The notes below the pieces were generated by a model. The model was not told the origin of the DNA. It saw only the letters and a program-made list of their open reading frames with translations, and did no database searches. A stretch of 21,670 nt of DNA, taken from NCBI GenBank assembly GCA_900769785.1, contig CAAGHV010000210.1, positions 1 through 21,670 on the forward strand, read 5' to 3'. Made by a program: the position numbers and the translations under genes. How positions within the stretch are numbered: position 1 is the stretch's first letter; every line of letters begins with the position of its first letter. The stretch is from Bacteroidales bacterium. Lineage in GTDB: Bacteria > Bacteroidota > Bacteroidia > Bacteroidales > P3. Below, one piece after another: positions 16,594 through 21,670 of this stretch.

Positions 16594-17598
16594 ATGGAAA
16601 TGAAAAGAATACGAAAAATTGCTGTTTTATTGATGACCTTTATAGTTATGGGTCAGGGTGTTAATGCACAGGATTTTGTTTTCTCGCAATTTTATGCGAA
16701 TCCGCTATATTTGAATCCTGCATTAGCAGGGTCAAAGGTATGTCCACGATTCTCGTTGAATTATAGAAATCAATGGCCGGGACTAGTGTCTGCATTTACA
16801 ACAGTATCAGCTTCGTATGACCAATATTTTGATAAATTACATGGCGGTATTGGTGCATTTGTTCTTACAGATAGACAGGGCGACCATGGTGCTTTGAAAA
16901 CTAATCAGGTATCGCTTATGTATTCGTTCCGTTTTCAATTGTCTAGAACTATATTTATGAATGCAGGGTTACAAGCATCATTAGTAAATGAAAATTTGGA
17001 CTGGTCAACGCTTACATTTCCCGATCAAATAGATCCTGTTTATGGGTTTATATTTGAAACAGGAGCGGTGCCACCTGACGATATGAATATTTTCTATGCT
17101 GATTTTAATGCCGGTTTGTTGGTGTATAGCAAAAAATGGTATGGTGGTTTGGCTGTATCTCACCTTACTCAGCCAAGTAATGGATTCTATGGTTTGAGTG
17201 AATTGCCCATGAAAATAACTGTTCATGGTGGTGGATTGATAAATTTGGCTGAAGATCGTCGTCGTACTTCTTTTTTGGAATTAGGTACTCCGGTAATATC
17301 TCCAAACTTGGTTTACCAACATCAAGGTGGTTTCAATTACTTCAACTATGGTATGTATTTGGATTGGATGCCTTTCATAGTAGGGGTATGGTTCCGTCAT
17401 GGAATAGAAAATGCTGATGCATTCATATTTTTAGTAGGTTTCCAACAACCACGATTCAAATTGGGCTATAGTTACGACGTTACAGTGTCGAAGTTGTCCA
17501 ATCAAACAAATGGCTCTCACGAACTGACATTAGGTTTTATGTTGCCATGTCCTGATAAGAGAAAAGAAGTTAGAGCTATACGTTGTCCGTCGTTCTAA
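16594..17598 (+). CDS. porP: PorP/SprF-family T9SS outer-membrane protein
   Basis: A 334-residue beta-barrel-type protein of the Bacteroidetes PorP/SprF family (TIGR03519-like). The signal peptide ends near GVNAQ (residues 21-25). The mature start is DFVFSQFYANPLYLNPALAGS, the hallmark of the family, followed by NYRNQWPG and repeated amphipathic strands (GGIGAFVLTDRQGD, NAGLQASLVNENLDW, FNAGLLVYSKKWYGGLAVSHL, YNMYL-like strands near 250). Known members help secrete partner proteins, often those with type B CTDs; the type B cargo encoded at 5443-8064 is a reasonable but unproven client. An alternative ATG two codons in is possible. It lies 70 bases ahead of gldJ on the same strand. It could be a SprF-like paralogue rather than the PorP of a porPKLMN operon. 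Confidence 0.9.
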   Translation: MEMKRIRKIAVLLMTFIVMGQGVNAQDFVFSQFYANPLYLNPALAGSKVCPRFSLNYRNQWPGLVSAFTTVSASYDQYFDKLHGGIGAFVLTDRQGDHGALKTNQVSLMYSFRFQLSRTIFMNAGLQASLVNENLDWSTLTFPDQIDPVYGFIFETGAVPPDDMNIFYADFNAGLLVYSKKWYGGLAVSHLTQPSNGFYGLSELPMKITVHGGGLINLAEDRRRTSFLELGTPVISPNLVYQHQGGFNYFNYGMYLDWMPFIVGVWFRHGIENADAFIFLVGFQQPRFKLGYSYDVTVSKLSNQTNGSHELTLGFMLPCPDKRKEVRAIRCPSF

Positions 17599-17668
17599 TA
17601 ATAATAAGCGAAACATTATTTGAAAAAGAACGTATCAAAGTAAATACGAATATTAAATAGATAGAACC

Positions 17669-19213
17669 ATGAAAAGTTTAAAGACATTAAGTTTCTTTGT
17701 TGCAGCAACAATGTTATTGGTTGGATGTAGCAAACATACATCGGAAACAACAGGTTGGAATTATAATGATTCCAAGTGGGGAGGTTTTGAGGTATCCCAA
17801 AATACAGAGCAGATGACGGGATATGGTTTGGTATTCATCGAAGGTGGTTCTTTCCAAATGGGAAGAGTATCTGATGACACTCGTTATCAATGGAACAATA
17901 CTCAACATACAGTAACAGTTTCGTCGTTCTATATGGATGAAACCGAAGTAAGAAATGTTGACTATCGTGAATATATTTATTGGCTTACAAGAGCATACGG
18001 TAGCGAATATCCTGAATATGTAAGAAATGCATATCCTGATACCAATGCTTGGAGAGAAAAATTGAGCTATGTAGAGCCAATGGTAGAATATTATTTCCAA
18101 AGCCCCAACTACAACGATTATCCTGTAGTAGGTGTTTCGTGGGAACAAGCAAGCGCTTATTGTATTTGGCGTTCTAACCGTGTAAACGAAAAGATAGCAA
18201 TAGACGCAGGTATATTACCTTTGGATTTTACCGATTTGAGAGGTGAGAGTGCATTCCAAACAGATGTTTATTTTGCAGGTCTATACAGAGGTGAGACCAA
18301 AAGAGAAATGGATAACTTAGATCCTGCAGCAGGTGGTGAACCTCGTCGTGTAAACAAAGCCGATGGTATATTCTTGCCAAACTATCGTCTCCCGACCGAA
18401 GCAGAATGGGAATTTGCTGCTCTTGGTTTAGTGGGTACAATGATAGATGGTCGTATAGTTGAACACCGTGTTTATCCTTGGAATGGTCAAAGTGCTCGTT
18501 CAGCAGAGAAAGATTATTATGGCCAATTCCTTGCCAACTTCAAACGTAGCCGTGGCGACAATATGGGTATAGCCGGCGACTTGAACGATGGTTGGACTTA
18601 TACTTCTCCTGTAAGATGGTACTTCCCTAACGACTATGGCTTGTACAATATGGCAGGTAATGTAAGTGAATGGTGTATGGATGTTTATAGAAAACAAACC
18701 CAACCACTTGATGGCGAAGATTTGAACCCATTCAGAGGTAATGTTTACAAAACTTACACTATTGTTGATGAAGAAATATTAATCAACGATACAAACGGAG
18801 GAATAGTTTACAGAAATGTTGATGATGATTTGAACAGAAGAAACTATCGTCAAGCTGATAATATAAACTATTTGGACGGTGACTATGCTTCGGCTATATA
18901 CAATCCTAATGATAATACAAGTATATCGAAATGGACTAATGAATATAGTGAAGAAGAAGAAGCTGAAGAAGGTGCAGCCGACTACTTGGCTAACCCTGAT
19001 AGCGTAACAAATATGATGTACCGTAGAACTTCAGGAAATAAATCTACAATCACTTCTATGTTGAACAACAAAGTAAGAGTAGTAAAAGGTGGTTCGTGGA
19101 ACGACAGAATTTACTGGATGCAACCAGGTACAAGACGTTACTACGATCAAGATAAATCTACTTCGTGGATAGGATTCCGTTGCGCTATGGACAGATTGGG
19201 TTCCCAACGTTAA
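17669..19213 (+). CDS. gldJ: GldJ-like lipoprotein with formylglycine-generating-enzyme (SUMF1) fold
   Basis: A 514-residue outer-membrane lipoprotein candidate. The lipobox is L17-V-G-C20. TTGWNYNDSKWGGF (27-40) precedes the FGE-sulfatase-like domain (about 53-506): GLVFIEGGSFQMGRVSDD, FYMDETEVRNVDYREY, YPVVGVSWEQASAYCIWR, YRLPTEAEWEFAA (239-251), YGLYNMAGNVSEWCMDVY (323-340), RVVKGGSWNDR, IGFRCA. A long insert (about 345-465), with an acidic run near 428-436, separates the last two blocks. Homologues GldJ and GldK/PorK share this fold and are T9SS or gliding components, not enzymes. I favour GldJ over PorK for three reasons: the TGW-ND-GGF opening and DRVNE-like segment, the location beside porU as in Flavobacterium, and the absence of gldL/porL downstream. 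Confidence is high for the family and moderate for the subtype. Confidence 0.8.
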   Translation: MKSLKTLSFFVAATMLLVGCSKHTSETTGWNYNDSKWGGFEVSQNTEQMTGYGLVFIEGGSFQMGRVSDDTRYQWNNTQHTVTVSSFYMDETEVRNVDYREYIYWLTRAYGSEYPEYVRNAYPDTNAWREKLSYVEPMVEYYFQSPNYNDYPVVGVSWEQASAYCIWRSNRVNEKIAIDAGILPLDFTDLRGESAFQTDVYFAGLYRGETKREMDNLDPAAGGEPRRVNKADGIFLPNYRLPTEAEWEFAALGLVGTMIDGRIVEHRVYPWNGQSARSAEKDYYGQFLANFKRSRGDNMGIAGDLNDGWTYTSPVRWYFPNDYGLYNMAGNVSEWCMDVYRKQTQPLDGEDLNPFRGNVYKTYTIVDEEILINDTNGGIVYRNVDDDLNRRNYRQADNINYLDGDYASAIYNPNDNTSISKWTNEYSEEEEAEEGAADYLANPDSVTNMMYRRTSGNKSTITSMLNNKVRVVKGGSWNDRIYWMQPGTRRYYDQDKSTSWIGFRCAMDRLGSQR

Positions 19214-19244
19214 TATTCGAAATAACATTTAGGTAAAAATATTT

Positions 19245-19278
19245 GAGGCTACCTTTACATTGGTAGCCTCTATTTTTT
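19245..19278 (+). terminator. Rho-independent terminator after gldJ
   Basis: GAGGCTACC (19245-19253) pairs perfectly with GGTAGCCTC (19262-19270) around an 8-base loop, followed by TATTTTTT. It overlaps the first possible ATG (19260) of the next reading frame, which helps to set that gene's start downstream at 19305. Confidence 0.88.
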
Positions 19279-19304
19279 GTAAGATAATAAAACAATATAC
19301 TGAT

Positions 19305-19904
19305 ATGAACGAAACAGAAAAAAGAAGCTATGCTTTGGGTTGTGATATTGGAAACAACCTAAAAACTATGGGCCTTCCTATCGAAAAGGAAGCTTTTGCA
19401 CAGGGCGTAATGGATGCAATAAATGGCACTATGGCTATGACAATAGATGAGTTGAATGCTCAGTTTGCTCTTATAAATAAAGAATTGGAAGAAAACCAAA
19501 AGAAACTTGCTAATGCTGAAAAGGAAGTTGGAGCAAAATTCTTGAAAGAAAACAAAGCCAACGAAGGCGTTGTAGAAACAAAGTCGGGATTGCAATATAA
19601 GGTGATAACTATGGGAACCGGAGAAAAACCTTCGGCTACCGATACTGTAAAAGTGCATTATCACGGTACTTTGATTGATGGAACAGTGTTTGATTCATCA
19701 ATTCAACGTGGCGAACCAATAGAATTTCCATTAAATAGAGTGATAAAAGGTTGGACCGAAGGACTACAACTTATGCCTGTAGGTTCCAAGTTTATATTCT
19801 ATATCCCCGGTGATTTGGCATATGGTGAGGCATCGCCAAGTCCGCTTATCAAACCCAATTCAACTCTTATATTTGAAGTAGAACTTTTGGGAGTACATAA
19901 ATAA
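19305..19904 (+). CDS. FKBP-type peptidyl-prolyl cis-trans isomerase (FklB/Mip-like)
   Basis: A 199-residue prolyl isomerase. I place the start at 19305 (MNETEKRSYALGCDIG). An in-frame ATG at 19260 would put the start inside the gldJ terminator and add 15 residues without homology or signal-peptide character. The N-terminal helical domain (about 1-85; SYALGCDIGNNLK, then a coiled-coil-like ELEENQKKLANAEKE) is of the FklB/Mip dimerisation type. The FKBP domain (about 92-197) has the active-site aromatic and acidic residues Y119, F129, D130, W150 and Y173 (VHYHGTLIDGTVFDSS, VIKGWTEGLQLM, IPGDLAYG). No signal peptide is seen, so it is probably cytoplasmic. A link to folding of the neighbouring T9SS proteins is not supported, since it is separated by a terminator. 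Confidence 0.92.
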   Translation: MNETEKRSYALGCDIGNNLKTMGLPIEKEAFAQGVMDAINGTMAMTIDELNAQFALINKELEENQKKLANAEKEVGAKFLKENKANEGVVETKSGLQYKVITMGTGEKPSATDTVKVHYHGTLIDGTVFDSSIQRGEPIEFPLNRVIKGWTEGLQLMPVGSKFIFYIPGDLAYGEASPSPLIKPNSTLIFEVELLGVHK

Positions 19905-19916
19905 TTGGCTATTAAC

Positions 19917-19958
19917 GATAGGTATTTCTTGATGATGCAAGGAATACCTATCTTTTTT
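19917..19958 (+). terminator. Rho-independent terminator between the FKBP and phosphopantetheinyl transferase genes
   Basis: GATAGGTATTTCTTG (19917-19931) pairs with CAAGGAATACCTATC (19938-19952) over 15 bp with a single T-G wobble and a 6-base loop, followed by six T. It ends only 11 bases before the next ATG. The downstream gene must therefore be expressed by read-through or from a promoter within or upstream of the hairpin. Confidence 0.9.
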
Positions 19959-19969
19959 ATACCATTCCA

Positions 19970-20653
19970 ATGCAGATATATTTATTAAAACTACCTCTGT
20001 CGAGCGATGTTTTTGCCAAAAATCTTGAGCTCTTAAAATGTTATTTACACCCTAGTGACTATGGATTGTTATCGGCAAAAACTAATTCGCAGATGCTTTC
20101 GGCTATGGGTAAGATATCAGTGCAATATCTGTACGGTAGGCAGGCCTCGGCGCAAGGCAGTGTATATCCTTTGCCTTTTGCCTATACCAAGGAGGGTAAA
20201 CCTTATTTGGAGGGTTGCTCCGACTTTTGTTTTAATATCTCGCATACCAAGGAGTGGGTGGCTGTTGCTGTGAGCAATGCCGATGTGGGTGTGGATATAG
20301 AGCTGTTGCGAACCTATAAGCCTACTGTGGCAAAACGCTTTTTCCATCCCGACGAATACTCTCTTTTAGAAACTTTGCCACCACAGTTGCACAACGAGAT
20401 GTTTACACGCCTGTGGACCTTGAAGGAAAGTTATGTCAAATATACCGGAACCGGCATTGCTAATAACTTTGATAAATTTGCTATTTCGATAAATCTTTCC
20501 GGACTAAGAATAAAGGGCAATGATAGCCCGGTTTGCTTTAAGCAATATAACTATGATGGCCTTTTTGTAAGTGCCTGTTCAGCAACGGATGTTTTTCCCG
20601 GCAATATTATTTTGTTGACAATTGAGGAAATACTGCATACTGTTGGAAATTAG
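19970..20653 (+). CDS. Sfp-type 4'-phosphopantetheinyl transferase
   Basis: A 227-residue enzyme that moves the 4'-phosphopantetheine arm of CoA onto a serine of carrier proteins (ACP or PCP). The pseudo-dimeric Sfp/AcpT type is indicated by its length and by FNISHTKEWVAVAVS (88-102), VGVDIELLR (106-114, Mg ligands D109 and E111), RFFHPDEY (123-130) and LWTLKESYVKYTGTG (148-162, with E153 and K157). The first residues MQIYLLKLPL suit this start. No PKS, NRPS or carrier protein is nearby, so it may serve fatty-acid ACP or a remote pathway. The start sits unusually close to the upstream terminator. Downstream DNA is the repeat region. Confidence 0.92.
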   Translation: MQIYLLKLPLSSDVFAKNLELLKCYLHPSDYGLLSAKTNSQMLSAMGKISVQYLYGRQASAQGSVYPLPFAYTKEGKPYLEGCSDFCFNISHTKEWVAVAVSNADVGVDIELLRTYKPTVAKRFFHPDEYSLLETLPPQLHNEMFTRLWTLKESYVKYTGTGIANNFDKFAISINLSGLRIKGNDSPVCFKQYNYDGLFVSACSATDVFPGNIILLTIEEILHTVGN

Positions 20654-20681
20654 TTCCAAGTAGTATGTATGATAGTTGATA

Positions 20682-20708
20682 GGTGTTGCGGTTTGAAATT
20701 TCAACACC
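20682..20708. repeat. Inverted repeat directly after the phosphopantetheinyl transferase gene
   Basis: GGTGTTG (20682-20688) and CAACACC (20702-20708) are complementary, with TTGAAATTTCAA (20693-20704) palindromic inside. There is no T-tract. CAACACCCA here is also complementary to TGGGTGTTG at 21011-21019 on the far side of the array. Confidence 0.5.
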
Positions 20709-20809
20709 CATATGTATTTTCCCAAATCCCCTATTGTGGATTTCCCAACTCCCATATGTTGGCTTCCCAATACCCTATTGTTTTTTTGCCAAATCCCATA
20801 TCTTTTTTC
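20700..20809. repeat. Left field of five degenerate 22-bp C-rich tandem repeats
   Basis: Units of 21-23 bases share TTTCCCAAnnCCCnTATnnT. CCCAA blocks (or CAA/GCCAA variants) start at 20700, 20721, 20744, 20766 and 20788, and CCC-ATAT or CCC-TATT follows in each. The period is about two helical turns. The units are diverged, so this is old or under loose constraint. Confidence 0.75.
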
Positions 20810-20810
20810 A

Positions 20811-20941
20811 AAACCAAAGTTTGGTTTAATTAAATCACACTTTGCTTTAATTAAACCAAAGTGTGATTTGACTAAATCAAAGTGTGATTTAATTAAATCA
20901 TTGTTTGGTTTAAATAAATCAAACAATGATTTTAATTTAAG
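20811..20941. repeat. Array of six 14-bp palindromic cores at exact 21-bp spacing
   Basis: Cores (consensus GATTTAATTAAATC, a perfect palindrome) sit at 20823-20836, 20844-20857, 20865-20878, 20886-20899, 20907-20920 and 20928-20941; every centre is 21 bp from the next. The 7-bp spacers are ACACTTT, AAAGTGT, AAAGTGT, ATTGTTT and AAACAAT. Neighbouring spacers 1/2 and 4/5 are reverse complements of each other. A palindrome AAACCAAA-G-TTTGGTTT (20811-20827) opens the array. CCCATATCTT (20795-20804) and AAGATATGGG (20939-20948) close it as a 10-bp perfect outer stem. This looks like a multi-site operator or a foldable repeat. It is not a CRISPR. Confidence 0.85.
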
Positions 20942-21069
20942 ATATGGGTTTTTAGAAACAAACCCCCATATCTTGGCAAACCAAAATGTGGGTGTTGGAC
21001 AATTTATATGTGGGTGTTGCGAAGCGCAAAGGGGGGTATTGGAAATCAAAAAGAGGGGGAGTGTTGGGT
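20941..21069. repeat. Right field of degenerate 22-bp G-rich repeats, mostly inverted relative to the left field
   Basis: GGG blocks lie at 20946, 20990, 21012, 21034 and 21056, steps of 22 or 44 bases, three of them in the context TGGGTGTTG or GGGTATTGG. This is the reverse complement of the CAACACCCA and CCAATACCC blocks in the left field. One unit (20963-20977, CCCATATCTTGGC) is in left-field orientation and matches 12 of 13 bases of 20751-20763. Confidence 0.7.
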
Positions 21070-21404
21070 ATTTTACTGATTTAGGTTGTTGATTTTGTAT
21101 ATTGCAACTGATTTAAAAGTTGGCTGATTAATAAATGTCAATTAATTAGAGTTTACATTATTCACCATTACTATTATTTTTCGTTCGCTATTAAGGCAGT
21201 TTATTTCATCAGCCTTGACTATTGTTGTATTCTTGCCCATTAGCAGCCAATTTGCAGTATTTTCTTTACTAAAAGTAGTGATATATACTGATATAACAGC
21301 AGATTATGTTGCCACCCGGCTTGGTTATTGTAAGTAAGCATAACTGATAAAAAGTTGAATAATAATCTTTTTTGCTATATCGGTAAAATAAAATGTTAAA
21401 AGGC
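21070..21404. other. AT-rich intergenic DNA with no recognised feature
   Basis: About 330 bases hold no ORF of useful length, tRNA or clear hairpin that I can recognise. It separates the repeat block from the promoter at 21405-21435. Confidence 0.5.
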
Positions 21405-21435
21405 TTTGCCGAATCAAAGATAAGTTGTAACTTTG
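21405..21435 (+). promoter_or_regulatory. Complete Bacteroidetes promoter (TTTG-N19-TAnnTTTG)
   Basis: TTTG (21405-21408) is followed by exactly 19 bases and TAACTTTG (21428-21435). It is the only promoter in the window with both elements at ideal spacing. It points rightwards, so transcription would begin near 21442 and run off the window. Confidence 0.75.
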
Positions 21436-21519
21436 CAACGCAAAACTGAGAGTTAGGTTTTGTTTTTATAGAAAGCGCATTTTCGTCTTATTCCTAATCG
21501 AGAAACTAGACACTTCTTT

Positions 21520-21666
21520 ATGATTACACAATGGAATAATATGGAGATGAATGCTCCTATTGGATTGTACTCAACCTCGAGATACACAACCATGTGGAGT
21601 TATTCAAATATTTCATATTTTTTGTGTAAGGGAGGTCTAGCCCATCGATTGAGAATAGTGAAATAA
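21520..21666 (+). CDS. Possible 48-residue small ORF downstream of the strong promoter
   Basis: The first ATG after the promoter at 21405-21435 opens a 48-codon frame (MITQWNNMEMNAPIGLYSTS..., ending RLRIVK) with a stop at 21664-21666. I recognise no family, and there is no signal peptide or membrane segment. It may be a leader peptide or small protein. Equally, this stretch may be an untranslated leader or non-coding RNA whose gene continues beyond the window. About 78 bases separate the likely transcription start from this ATG. Confidence 0.25.
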   Translation: MITQWNNMEMNAPIGLYSTSRYTTMWSYSNISYFLCKGGLAHRLRIVK

Positions 21667-21670
21667 TGGA

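Noticed and set aside
16594..19213. Start of a standard porPKLMN operon
   Set aside because: The gene after the lipoprotein is an FKBP isomerase behind a terminator; no PorL, PorM or PorN sequence is present.
19260..19304. Longer N-terminus of the FKBP-type isomerase (start at 19260)
   Set aside because: The ATG lies within the terminator hairpin of gldJ, and the extra 15 residues show neither homology nor a signal peptide. The ATG at 19305 gives the family's normal start.
20700..21069. CRISPR array
   Set aside because: The repeats are 21-22 bp with no unique spacers of constant length. The 7-bp spacers are self-related and there are no cas genes.
21440..21670. Ribosomal RNA leader or the start of a 16S gene
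   Set aside because: A strong promoter with no clear gene made this worth testing, but no conserved 16S 5' sequence such as AGAGTTTGAT appears before the window ends.

Overview
The window is a stretch of Bacteroidota (Bacteroidetes) chromosome, most likely from a Bacteroidales-like lineage. The evidence is the type IX secretion system (T9SS) proteins PorU, PorP/SprF and a GldJ-like lipoprotein, a secreted protein with a T9SS type B sorting domain, Bacteroidetes-type promoters (-7 box TAnnTTTG), a lack of obvious Shine-Dalgarno sequences, and an AT-rich composition. Most genes are ordinary housekeeping genes; the unexplained DNA is at the right-hand end.

Left part (1-5422). The 5' end of a NamZ/DUF1343-type exo-muramidase runs off the left edge on the minus strand. 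Divergent from it is a tightly packed five-gene plus-strand run: rpoN (sigma-54), an uncharacterised integral membrane protein, an M23/LysM murein endopeptidase, ribH and fmt, with gaps of 0 to 11 bases. An HU gene follows with its own promoter and ends at a strong two-way terminator.

Middle part (5443-12529). On the minus strand are a large secreted PKD/Ig-like adhesin-type protein with a type B T9SS C-terminal domain and a SpoU/TrmH-family RNA methyltransferase. A 451-base spacer with a GC-richer foldable segment precedes the plus-strand pair meaB and a long-form GroES-like protein, which ends at a textbook terminator. Pyruvate kinase lies on the minus strand with a clear -7 box.

T9SS block (12530-19213). 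porU (the C25-family sortase that processes T9SS cargo) is divergent from porP/sprF and gldJ across a 275-base promoter region. The T9SS cargo gene 4.5 kb away fits this machinery. No gldKLMN/porKLMN genes and no porV are present here, so the rest of the system must be elsewhere.

Right part (19214-21670). An FKBP-type prolyl isomerase and an Sfp-type phosphopantetheinyl transferase are each preceded by a hairpin terminator. After them comes about 1 kb without a convincing gene. It holds an array of six palindromic 14-bp cores spaced exactly 21 bp centre to centre, nested between two fields of degenerate 22-bp C-rich or G-rich repeats of mostly opposite orientation. Further right is a perfect TTTG-N19-TAnnTTTG promoter that reads into an unidentified leader or small ORF. 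The repeat structure is the most unusual thing in the window.
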